Part shown: positions 1-6,665 of the stretch, piece by piece
Position numbering within the stretch: position 1 is the first letter of the stretch
How the letters are laid out: each line of letters begins with the position of its first letter
Origin: DATESZ01 sp035283845
GTDB taxonomy: Bacteria > Desulfobacterota > Syntrophia > Syntrophales > JACQWR01
Direction of reading: 5' to 3'
Assembly: GCA_035283845.1 (NCBI GenBank)
Contig: DATESZ010000205.1
Coordinates: 1 to 8,035 of the forward strand
Length of the DNA: 8,035 bases
Notes under the pieces: model-generated
What the model saw: only the letters and a program-made list of their open reading frames with translations
What the model was told of the DNA's origin: nothing
Databases searched by the model: none
Translations under genes and position numbers: made by a program

Positions 1-61
1 GCATAATCGGGGGACACAATACTGATTATTTGGGGAATCTCCAGAGGGATAGTTATTCTAA

Positions 62-168
62 ATGTTGACGGGAAAAAGCCCTCATCTCTATATCATCGCC
101 GGACCTAATGGTTAGAGAAATACCGCCTTTGTCCGGAGTTCCTTCCCTATTATGCGGATTGCAACAAC
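62..168 (+). pseudogene. Remnant of a zeta-toxin-like P-loop kinase (N-terminus only)
   Basis: An ATG at 62 opens a 17-codon frame ending in a TAG at 113-115. Its last residues, PHLYIIAGPNG, are the usual start of zeta-toxin-family (UDP-GlcNAc kinase-like) P-loop proteins. Past the stop the same frame reads RNTAFV, where the family has GKTTFA, so the Walker A lysine codon is now Asn. A one-base loss near 134-136 shifts the frame, and 136-168 reads EFLPYYADCNN, again matching the family. After about 168 the similarity stops. Nonsense mutation, loss of the catalytic lysine, frameshift and truncation together mark a dead gene. Family assignment is from motif memory; a related P-loop kinase is possible. 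Confidence 0.72.
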
Positions 169-220
169 CGAAGACCAGTGATAATAAATAGGCACTGGCG
201 CTATTATACCAGCACAATTA

Positions 221-226
221 AGGAGG
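221..226 (+). promoter_or_regulatory. Shine-Dalgarno of the ATPase gene
   Basis: A perfect AGGAGG sits 6 bases before the ATG at 233 and fixes that start. I see no convincing -35/-10 pair upstream. A TATTAT at 202-207 lacks a matching -35, and ATAATA at 181-186 forms a 6-base inverted repeat with it. Confidence 0.8.
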
Positions 227-232
227 CGCAGT

Positions 233-1749
<1,517 letters not shown>

Positions 1750-1753
<4 letters not shown>

Positions 1754-2385
1754 GCAGAATCAGCTACGTGTTACTTTCCGATGGTAGCTCGGACAAAATG
1801 CTCATGCCGATTCTCGACTGGCTGTTGCACCGCCAATGTCCGAATTACGCCATCGATCCCAAATGGGCCGACCTGCGCAGGCTTCCACATCCACCGAGAG
1901 AGTTGATAGAAAAAATCAGGATGACGCTGGAGCTGTATGAACCTGATCTTCTCTTCATCCATCGCGACGCTGAAAATCAACCTTTTGAGTCTCGGCGAAA
2001 GGAGATTACGGGCGCGCTTGCAGGAAAAACCAGCCCTCCTGCTGTCTGTGTAATCCCCGTGCGGATGCAAGAAGCATGGCTCCTTATTGATGAAAAGGCA
2101 ATTCGTAAAGCGGCAGGCAATCCAAATGGCAGAATGCCTCTGCGGCTGCCGGCAATCGATACTGTCGAATCTCTTCCTGACCCGAAGGAGCTCCTCTTCT
2201 CTCTGATTCGAGAGGCGAGCGGGCTTTCGGGGACCCGCTTGAAAAAGCAGAAACCGGAAAAACATGCACATCTGGTTTCGCAGTTCATTGATGACTTCGA
2301 ATTGTTACAGACACTTTCAGCCTTCCGAGCGCTTGAAGTGGAATTGACAACGGTTATTCAGATAAAAGGATGGCATAATCAATGA
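1750..2385 (+). CDS. DUF4276/Toprim-like protein, partner of the upstream ATPase
   Basis: This 211-residue soluble protein starts inside the ATPase stop (ATGA overlap) behind a strong GGAGGGG at 1738-1744. The N-terminal strand with LLSDGSSDK (residues 8-16) occupies the place of the acidic Toprim motif 1, although with Asp rather than the usual Glu. A second acidic strand reads FIHRDAEN (69-76), in the place of the Toprim DxD. A later stretch with EAWLLIDE and an AGNPNG turn resembles DUF4276-type proteins. A metal-dependent nuclease or nickase role follows from that family link and is inferred, not shown. The C-terminal part (about 160-211) is helical and charged. Its stop overlaps the ATG of a third small gene by 4 bases, so three cistrons were coupled. 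A different enzymatic role within the Toprim fold remains possible. Confidence 0.7.
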
Positions 2386-2562
2386 ATAAACAGACGCGTA
2401 AAAGCAGGGAAGATGTGCATGATCTTCCTTAATGGCGTTGAAAGAGGCAGTTGCCGAGACCCTCTGGCCGAGCACAAGCTACAGGGAAATCCCATTGCTG
2501 TCTGGCGGAATGGCAAGGCCGTCTGGATACCGCCGGAAGAAATCGTCGTACCGGAAATATAA
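2382..2562 (+). pseudogene. Small third gene of the ATPase operon, apparently frameshifted twice
   Basis: An ATG at 2382 overlaps the preceding TGA. It reads MNKQTRKSREDVHDLP and stops at 2430-2432. Adding one base there continues into a second frame from 2432 (MALKEAVAETL). Removing two bases of a CTCT run near 2462-2465 joins a third frame that reads AEHKLQGNPIAVWRNGK, then AVWIPPEEIVVPEI, and stops at 2560-2562. Joined, this gives a coherent protein of about 60 residues with an amphipathic helix and a short beta hairpin. That is the style of the small helix-plus-WRDGK proteins I recall downstream of ATPase or toxin genes. Alternatively a separate 49-codon gene starts at the ATG 2413, behind AGGGAAG, and uses the third frame throughout; its N-terminal sequence looks unnatural. 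No function can be assigned. Confidence 0.5.
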
Positions 2563-2689
2563 CCTGATCACGGCTGTAAACCGGGGATGATCCCTCTATA
2601 AAAGGAGGGGACATTGTTTGTCTACAAAAGGTGTCTAAGACTCGCAATGTTAAACGACTTGTGCAATAATGTGATTAAGGACAGAGGGC

Positions 2690-3151
2690 ATGTTTAGACC
2701 CCGTGTATATGTGGATACATCTGTAATAGGTGGCTGCCTTGATGATGAATTCAAGGATTATTCGACGCTGTTGTTTAAGGAATTCATTTCAGGCAAAAAA
2801 AGGATCGTAGTTTCAGACGTGGTATTATTTGAACTTGAGGGTGCACCTGAAGTCGTAAAAGACGTTTTACATGGCATCCCACAGGGCAGCATTGAATATG
2901 TTTTTCTCAATGAAGAGTCGTTATCACTTGCCGGTAATTATCTAAAGGAAGACGTGATCGCAGAGAACAGCCTTGCTGATGCACGACACATAGCGATTGC
3001 CACAATAGAGAGGGTGGATGTTCTGGTAAGCTGGAATTTTAAGCATATTGTGAATCTGAATCGTATTCATTTGATAAACTCTGTAAATCTCAAGCTGGGA
3101 TATCCCTTGATCGAGATCAGAAGCCCACTAGAGGTTATTTATGAAATATAA
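2690..3151 (+). CDS. PIN-domain protein, probable toxin ribonuclease of a type II toxin-antitoxin pair
   Basis: This 153-residue protein has PIN-fold hallmarks. YVDTSVIGG puts the first acidic residue at Asp9. LFELEGAP supplies Glu48 or Glu50, and ADARHIA places Asp97 in the helix before VDVLVSWNFKH (110-119). In the last motif Asn116 stands where many PIN nucleases have Asp; this SWNFKH form is, from memory, common in one PIN subfamily. PIN toxins cut RNA using Mg2+ held by these acids. The ATG at 2690 has AAGGA 8 bases upstream. The gene overlaps a 52-codon frame by 11 bases, the normal layout of a toxin with its antitoxin. It is unrelated to the ATPase operon before it, from which a 127-base gap separates it. 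Confidence 0.82.
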   Translation: MFRPRVYVDTSVIGGCLDDEFKDYSTLLFKEFISGKKRIVVSDVVLFELEGAPEVVKDVLHGIPQGSIEYVFLNEESLSLAGNYLKEDVIAENSLADARHIAIATIERVDVLVSWNFKHIVNLNRIHLINSVNLKLGYPLIEIRSPLEVIYEI

Positions 3152-3299
3152 AAATATTGACGCCGTTGTAATGAAACGCAAATTGCAAAAAGCGGCGGAC
3201 AAGAAATTATCTACTCTCTCCGAGAAAGAGCAGCTTGAACTTTTGTTCCAAAAATTCGGACACTTGAGGAAGCCCGCGAAGGTCAAGCAGGTTGGCTGA
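3141..3299 (+). CDS. 52-aa small partner of the PIN protein, probable antitoxin
   Basis: An ATG at 3141 lies inside the last codons of the PIN gene, in another frame, and opens 52 codons up to TGA 3297-3299. The product begins MKYKNIDAVVMKRKLQK and continues with AADKKLSTLSEKEQLELLF, then a Lys/Arg-rich tail. It is very basic and predicted to be helical. Small ORFs of this type (an AV.M.R start, then a helix with EKE or PEEK) sit beside PIN genes of the same subfamily and are taken to be the antitoxin that blocks the active site. No DNA-binding fold is obvious. The gene order, toxin first, is the reverse of most VapBC pairs. The function rests on position and family pattern. Confidence 0.62.
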   Translation: MKYKNIDAVVMKRKLQKAADKKLSTLSEKEQLELLFQKFGHLRKPAKVKQVG

Positions 3300-3314
3300 A
3301 ACCGGAAGGGAACA

Positions 3315-3335
3315 AACGCGGAAGGCGTTATTTTT
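3315..3335 (+). terminator. Possible intrinsic terminator of the PIN/antitoxin pair
   Basis: AACGC (3315-3319) and GCGTT (3325-3329) form a 5-bp stem with a 5-base loop, followed by A and TTTTT (3331-3335). It begins 16 bases after the antitoxin stop. The stem is short, so its strength is uncertain. Confidence 0.4.
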
Positions 3336-3351
3336 CAGGTGGTTGAGTTAG

Positions 3352-3413
3352 CGAGCAGCCTCATGTGACATCGAGCAGCTTCATTGAACTTCAGCTTGAC
3401 ATGAGGTTGCTCG
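3352..3413. repeat. Inverted repeat with an internal direct repeat before the DprA-like gene
   Basis: CGAGCAGCCTCATGT (3352-3366) is complementary to 3399-3413 at 14 of 15 positions; the one exception can pair as G-U in RNA. The 32-base loop carries a second partial copy of the left arm (CGAGCAGC, then TTCATTGA, 3372-3387). The result could be an operator, an RNA hairpin in the leader of the next gene, or the footprint of a mobile element. No transposase end or coding sequence is recognised in 3300-3420. Confidence 0.65.
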
Positions 3414-3429
3414 ATATGGAGTGCAGGAG

Positions 3430-4056
3430 ATGGATATCAAAACCATTCAACGCTCCGATTCCTGTTATCCCGCCTCTCTGGAAACCTATCTTGGCAGGCA
3501 GGCGCCGGAATCCATCTTTGCCCACGGTAATCTGCACATCCTTCAGGAGAGCATGTTGGCGCTCTTCTGTTCCGTAAAATGCCCGGGCAATCTGATCATA
3601 CAAACCTACGACCTGGTCCGGCATCTGCGCGATACCGGGGCGACGGTCATCAGCGGCTTCCATTCCCCGATGGAAAAGGAATGCCTGGCATTACTGCTGC
3701 GGGGGAAGCAACCCGTTATCTGGTGCCGGGCCAAACGGCTGATGGCTGGCGACATGCCAAAGGTGTACGTCGAGTCGCTGGCTGCCGGTCGGCTGCTGAT
3801 ATTGTCTCCATTTGGGGAAGTGATCAAACGGCCCACCCAGGAGAGCGCCAGTATCCGTAATGAATGCGCGGCAGCACTCGCCGACAGGGTATTTGTTGCC
3901 TATGCTGCTCCTGGAGGTAAAACTGAAGCCTTTTGCCGTAAGGTCCTCACATGGGGAAAATCTCTCTCCACATTCGATAGCCCAGAAAACACCCGGCTTC
4001 TTGCCACTGGCGCCCAGCCCTACAAAGGGTCGTTGGTGAAACTCAATTCGCCTTAA
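3430..4056 (+). CDS. Short DprA-like (Smf/SLOG Rossmann-fold) protein
   Basis: The ATG at 3430 is preferred because GGAG (3418-3421) lies 8 bases upstream; a GTG at 3421 in the same frame is the alternative. The 208-residue product follows DprA in order. It opens with CYPASLETYL and a PESIFAHGN strand, then GATVISGFHSPMEKECL (in the place of SGGA.GID..AH), and LLILSPFGE (in the place of LiSEyp). IRNECAAALADRVFVA then matches the RNRiiagLs..vlVvEA block. The usual VGSR turn appears as FCSVKCPGN. DprA loads RecA on incoming single strands, but this protein lacks the N-terminal helical and C-terminal winged-helix domains of full DprA (about 360 aa). It is better described as a stand-alone SLOG-type nucleotide-binding protein, a group also met in defence loci. 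No competence genes are nearby. Confidence 0.72.
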   Translation: MDIKTIQRSDSCYPASLETYLGRQAPESIFAHGNLHILQESMLALFCSVKCPGNLIIQTYDLVRHLRDTGATVISGFHSPMEKECLALLLRGKQPVIWCRAKRLMAGDMPKVYVESLAAGRLLILSPFGEVIKRPTQESASIRNECAAALADRVFVAYAAPGGKTEAFCRKVLTWGKSLSTFDSPENTRLLATGAQPYKGSLVKLNSP

Positions 4057-4070
4057 AATATTCCCGCCTT

Positions 4071-4685
4071 TTAGCGGACATCAACTTTTTTTAAGGTGTG
4101 ACCATAGACTGTTAAAGCGAATTTTATTGCCAGCTCCATGATTGTTTCTATTTCAGTTATTGAAAAATTAGACTTGGTATCGTGTCTTTCGACTGTAATT
4201 GAAAAACCACCCGCGGCATTATAACTGTGCATTCTATCCGAAGCAGGAAATCTGCTTTCAGGCTTCCCTGCATAATTAATTGCGGTCGTATCAACAAGCT
4301 CATCAATGGATGAATTTATAATCTCAAACCTTTCGTTAGTTAATTTGGCGGTCAATTCATTGAGAAGATAGGAGACTTTTTTGTAGGGTCGAATAGTTTC
4401 AAAAGCAAACCAAAAAGTGATCCTTTTATTTTTTGTAATAGGAGACATATCTGGATCAGAAATAATTTTGCCTATATGACCAAGGCTTCTTGCCTTGCTA
4501 TCAATATCCCCATAAAATCGCATGCCAAAAGCGTTAACATGTTCTCCGCTCGAACCAAACTTTATTTTCAATACATTCATGGTGCTTTGAGACCCTGCAT
4601 AGAATCGGCTATTAATGGAAGCATAGGAAGGTTTTTCTTGCTTGTCAAGGAAATAAGGAACAGGAATGAAGGAAATATTGGCCAC
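4071..4685 (-). CDS. Unrecognised 204-aa protein, start uncertain
   Basis: I do not recognise this protein. The frame runs from a GTG (4683-4685) to TAA (4071-4073), and an in-frame TGA lies upstream at 4710-4712. No Shine-Dalgarno precedes the GTG. The next in-frame ATG (codon 36) also lacks one, although codons 2-35 already look like genuine protein (PVPYFLDKQEKPSY, NSRFYAG). The start therefore may have been lost when the IS91-like remnant beside it arrived, leaving a 5'-truncated gene. The product is soluble, of mixed alpha/beta type, and has no Cys/His cluster, membrane span or nucleotide motif. Notable stretches are GGFSITVERHD and a C-terminal helix ending TVYGHTLKKVDVR. It is AT-richer than the genes on either side and convergent with the DprA-like gene, 14 bases apart, which suggests separate origin. 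Confidence 0.6.
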   Translation of the reverse strand: MANISFIPVPYFLDKQEKPSYASINSRFYAGSQSTMNVLKIKFGSSGEHVNAFGMRFYGDIDSKARSLGHIGKIISDPDMSPITKNKRITFWFAFETIRPYKKVSYLLNELTAKLTNERFEIINSSIDELVDTTAINYAGKPESRFPASDRMHSYNAAGGFSITVERHDTKSNFSITEIETIMELAIKFALTVYGHTLKKVDVR

Positions 4686-4704
4686 AAAATGTGGGGTTGG
4701 ATTT

Positions 4705-4842
4705 GCGGGTCACGCGCGCCGTAGAAGTATGCAGAACCGTGTCCACGGCGGTCATAAGGATAGGTACGACAACTGTGGCCATCTGGAGATATCATGTAAC
4801 TCCTGCCGGAACCGGCACTGCCCAAAATGTCAGACTTTGAGG
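4705..4842 (+). pseudogene. IS91-family transposase remnant (N-terminal zinc-binding region)
   Basis: The frame from about 4705 reads HGGHKDRYDNCGH followed by SCNSCRNRHCPKCQ and then stops being recognisable; TGA in another frame and unrelated AT-rich DNA follow. IS91/IS801/ISCR Y2-type transposases begin with just this block (GGHxDxCxxCGH, YNSCRNRHCPKCQ). Here the first zinc ligand region (CRT) reads QNR and the DKC cysteine is Tyr (DRYDNCG), so two ligands are gone. The catalytic two-tyrosine domain and the rest of the roughly 400-aa protein are absent. It is a fragment with no possible activity, lying between the truncated-looking minus-strand gene and an integrase tail. Confidence 0.82.
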
Positions 4843-4907
4843 TATGATTATCTTTTCTAAAATCATCTTTCCTTTTAGGGTGATTGCAGCTATCGTATTT
4901 TTTATAA

Positions 4908-5060
4908 TTCTTTTTCGGAAAGACATTGACCATGACCCTCAGATATGCTCACCCTGCTCCTTCCCAGAAAGTCAAGGCCGTTGATATTCTTGACCAGGCT
5001 TTGAACAATTCGCCTACTTCACAATTACTTCACAAAAAAGAAGGGGCCGTAAATGAATAA
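4908..5060 (+). pseudogene. C-terminal end of a tyrosine site-specific integrase
   Basis: A frame entering at 4908 reads GKTLTMTLRYAHPAPSQK, then VKAVDILDQALN, and ends at TAA 5058-5060. This is the closing block of many phage and island tyrosine recombinases (GH.t..MTLRYAHL.PEHK..AVe.LD). The nucleophilic tyrosine is the TAT at 4944-4946. Everything upstream, including the Arg and His catalytic boxes, is missing; the stop at 4905-4907 and unrelated AT-rich DNA take its place. Only the last 42-51 codons remain, so no recombinase can be made. The fragment stops 34 bases short of the encoded CCA of tRNA-Cys and faces that tRNA, the usual position of an integrase beside its attachment site. Confidence 0.78.
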
Positions 5061-5075
5061 CACTTGCAACCCCTT
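5034..5075 (-). terminator. Intrinsic terminator of the tRNA-Gly/tRNA-Cys transcript
   Basis: On the minus strand AAGGGGTT (5075-5068) pairs with GGCCCCTT (5048-5041), giving six Watson-Crick pairs plus two G-U pairs around a 19-base loop. One C then leads into six Ts (5039-5034). It lies 20 bases beyond the tRNA-Cys CCA. It overlaps the final codons of the integrase remnant, so it may have come with, or been reused by, the integration. Confidence 0.65.
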
Positions 5076-5094
5076 TACTTACTTATCTATTATT

Positions 5095-5170
5095 TGGAGG
5101 CGGCAATGAGACTCGAACTCATGAATAACGGTTTTGCAGACCGCTGCCTTAGCCACTTGGCTATGCCGCC
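5095..5170 (-). tRNA. tRNA-Cys (GCA)
   Basis: Read on the minus strand, the 7-bp acceptor stem GGCGGCA/TGCCGCC closes the molecule. The anticodon stem-loop CGGTCTGCAAAACCG has anticodon GCA. The T arm carries GTTCGAGTC, the discriminator base is U as expected for Cys, and CCA is encoded at 5097-5095. The body is 73 nt (5098-5170). Its 5' end is 16 bases after the CCA of tRNA-Gly, so the two are co-transcribed. Its 3' end faces an integrase remnant and is the likely attachment site of the accessory region. Confidence 0.97.
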
Positions 5171-5186
5171 GGGTAATTATTTATTT

Positions 5187-5261
5187 TGGAGCGGGCGAAC
5201 GGACTTGAACCGTCGACGTCCACCTTGGCAAGGTGGCACTCTACCGCTGAGTTACGCCCGC
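5187..5261 (-). tRNA. tRNA-Gly (GCC)
   Basis: Read on the minus strand, the acceptor stem is GCGGGCG/CGCCCGC and the anticodon arm CCACCTTGCCAAGGTGG has anticodon GCC. The T arm contains GGTTCAAGTCC, and CCA is encoded at 5189-5187. The body is 72 nt (5190-5261). It is the first gene of a two-tRNA transcript whose promoter lies 16 bases upstream. Confidence 0.97.
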
Positions 5262-5277
5262 TCTGTTTTCGGCGGCG

Positions 5278-5305
5278 ACTATAACAAATACTGTCTTTTT
5301 GTCAA
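5278..5305 (-). promoter_or_regulatory. Sigma70-like promoter of the tRNA-Gly/tRNA-Cys operon
   Basis: On the minus strand a perfect TTGACA (-35, 5305-5300) is followed after 16 bases by TATAGT (-10, 5283-5278). Transcription should start near 5271. The bases after the -10 are CGCCGCC, a GC-rich discriminator of the kind seen at stable-RNA promoters under stringent (ppGpp) control. The regulation is inferred from that pattern. Confidence 0.82.
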
Positions 5306-5315
5306 CATGAATTTT

Positions 5316-5330
5316 GACGACACCGTCGTC
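5316..5330. repeat. Perfect hairpin between pgsA and the tRNA promoter
   Basis: GACGAC (5316-5321) and GTCGTC (5325-5330) form a 6-bp stem with a 3-base loop. It sits between the pgsA stop and the tRNA -35 box. No proper T-run follows on either strand (only TTT on plus), so a terminator role for the pgsA operon is possible but weak. Confidence 0.4.
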
Positions 5331-5370
5331 TTTAAATTTACAGTTTTTTGCTTTTGCGGGAGCTGGTATA

Positions 5371-5976
5371 TTACTTTTTTTTGGCATAGCGATAGAACAT
5401 GAGAAGATAATCAACTCCGGAATGGATCGTAAGCCATAGCGAAATATAGAGGATAACCATACCCACAATATGGGCGTCTGCCCCGATGAAGGGATAATGG
5501 ATCATAAGCGCCGATATGGCAAAAATCTGGCATAGGGTTTTCCGCTTTCCCAGTTTACTGGCATCAATAATCATGCCTTCGGAAGTGGCAATGGTTCTGA
5601 TGCCGTCAACGATGAAATCCCTTATGATAATAAGCGATACAATCCATGCAGGTATGCGATCGATAGGTATCATGAGAATCATCGCCGTATTGACAATAAT
5701 CTTGTCGGTGATTGGGTCTAATAATTTCCCAATATTGGTAACTATATGATACTTCCTGGCCACATAACCGTCCAAAAGATCGGTCAGAGCCGCCATAATA
5801 AACAATATGGCAATGATCAGACTCCACATGCGACCCGGGTCAGAAAGAAGAAAGAAGAGAACGGGTATGATGCCTACCCTGAGCATGGTTATACTGTTTG
5901 GCAGGTTGAGAATTAGCCTCTGATTCTCCTTTGCCGTCAGTCTGTTAAGAAAGTTCTTTAAATATTCAATCATCAT
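5371..5976 (-). CDS. pgsA: CDP-diacylglycerol--glycerol-3-phosphate 3-phosphatidyltransferase
   Basis: This enzyme makes phosphatidylglycerol phosphate from CDP-diacylglycerol and glycerol 3-phosphate in the inner membrane, the committed step to phosphatidylglycerol and cardiolipin. The CDP-alcohol phosphatidyltransferase signature D-x2-DG-x2-AR-x8-G-x3-D-x3-D is complete (Asp66, Asp69, Gly70, Ala73, Arg74, Gly83, Asp87, Asp91). Several hydrophobic helices surround it (about 34-46, 51-66, 92-105, 108-126, 150-164, 168-186). The 201 residues are slightly longer than usual because of a charged N-terminal stretch before NLPNSITMLR, where the family normally begins. Two ATGs open the frame at 5976, without a visible Shine-Dalgarno. 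It is the last protein gene of the minus-strand run, 21 bases after the transaldolase stop, and may be translated by coupling. Confidence 0.95.
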   Translation of the reverse strand: MMIEYLKNFLNRLTAKENQRLILNLPNSITMLRVGIIPVLFFLLSDPGRMWSLIIAILFIMAALTDLLDGYVARKYHIVTNIGKLLDPITDKIIVNTAMILMIPIDRIPAWIVSLIIIRDFIVDGIRTIATSEGMIIDASKLGKRKTLCQIFAISALMIHYPFIGADAHIVGMVILYISLWLTIHSGVDYLLMFYRYAKKK

Positions 5977-5997
5977 GCTGACAAAAAAAATAAAGAG

Positions 5998-6642
5998 TTA
6001 ACGGGGAACCTTTTTCCAGTCTGACAGAAAGGATTCAACACCTTTATCCGTCAGGGGATGATTTGCCATCTGGTTGATGATCTTAAAGGGAATGGTGGCA
6101 ATATGCGCTCCCATGAGAGCAGCTTCCAGAACGTGACGCGGATGCCTCACACTGGCGACGATTACCTCCGTTTCCATACCGTAATTTTGAAAAACAGTCA
6201 GAATCTGATCTACGATTTCCATACCGTCATGGGATATGTCATCGAGTCTTCCCACGAAGGGGCTTACATAGGCTGCGCCGGCTTTTGCCGCCATAAGCGC
6301 CTGGAGCGGGGAAAAAATCAGGGTTTGATTTACCGCTATGCCTTCAGCAGCAAAAATCCTTGTAGCCTTCAGACCTTCTGTCGTAAGCGGTACTTTTATG
6401 ACCACATTTTTCCCAAGGGTGGCCAGCTTTCGCCCTTCTTCAACCATGCCGGTGACTTCTATACTGAGCACCTCGAGACTGACAGGACCATCAACTACAG
6501 CGAGAATTTCCCTGATCACTTCATCAAATCTCTTGTTTTCTTTCGCTATTAATGAAGGATTGGTGGTCACGCCATCTACCATTCCCAAGTCAATGCCTTC
6601 TCTGATTTCCCCGATATTTGCCGTGTCGATAAAAAATTTCAT
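5998..6642 (-). CDS. tal: Transaldolase, short FSA/TalC (MipB) type
   Basis: The enzyme transfers the dihydroxyacetone unit between sugar phosphates in the non-oxidative pentose phosphate pathway; the related FSA enzymes cleave fructose 6-phosphate. The start MKFFIDTANI at 6642 gives 214 residues, the normal length of this subfamily, and has AAGGAGGG 4 bases upstream; a longer in-frame reading to 6741 has no support. DGVTTNPSL (23-31), the Schiff-base lysine Lys83 in NVVIKVPLT, NQTLIFSPLQA (105-115), and AYVSPFVGRLDD (124-135) are the family blocks. The bases 6644-6665 are an exact 11-base tandem repeat, so the Shine-Dalgarno occurs twice. Transaldolase versus fructose-6-phosphate aldolase activity cannot be settled here; genomes of anaerobes use this type as their transaldolase. 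Confidence 0.93.
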   Translation of the reverse strand: MKFFIDTANIGEIREGIDLGMVDGVTTNPSLIAKENKRFDEVIREILAVVDGPVSLEVLSIEVTGMVEEGRKLATLGKNVVIKVPLTTEGLKATRIFAAEGIAVNQTLIFSPLQALMAAKAGAAYVSPFVGRLDDISHDGMEIVDQILTVFQNYGMETEVIVASVRHPRHVLEAALMGAHIATIPFKIINQMANHPLTDKGVESFLSDWKKVPR

Positions 6643-6643
6643 A

Positions 6644-6665
6644 CGACCCTCCTTCGACCCTCCTT
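6644..6665 (-). repeat. 11-bp tandem duplication carrying the transaldolase Shine-Dalgarno
   Basis: CGACCCTCCTT occurs twice back to back (6644-6654 and 6655-6665, plus strand). On the minus strand each copy reads AAGGAGGGTCG, so two ribosome-binding sites precede the start at 6642. The copy nearer the ATG has a 4-base spacer and the other a 15-base spacer. Confidence 0.75.

Noticed and set aside
1..30. GGGGGACACAATACT flanked by ATAATC/GATTAT, resembling sequences near REP-associated transposases; a similar GGGGACATTG occurs at 2606
   Set aside because: Similarity is short and GGGGACA also arises from ribosome-binding sites (1741); no transposase or full repeat is visible.
1771..2271. Minus-strand frame of 166 codons opposite the Toprim-like gene
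   Set aside because: No family motif, no ribosome-binding site; it is the antisense shadow of a gene with convincing motifs and coupling.
3396..3420. TTGACA followed by TATGGA as a promoter for the DprA-like gene
   Set aside because: The spacer is only 13 bases, too short for a sigma70 promoter, and the TTGACA partly overlaps the inverted repeat arm.
4064..4092. Possible terminator between the convergent genes (CCGC/GCGG then seven Ts)
   Set aside because: The stem is only 4 bp and the T-run begins 8 bases after it, so it is too weak to call.
5014..5035. Direct repeat ACTTCACAA as a CRISPR or attachment repeat
   Set aside because: Only two short copies, lying inside the integrase tail coding sequence; no spacers and no match to the tRNA-Cys 3' end.
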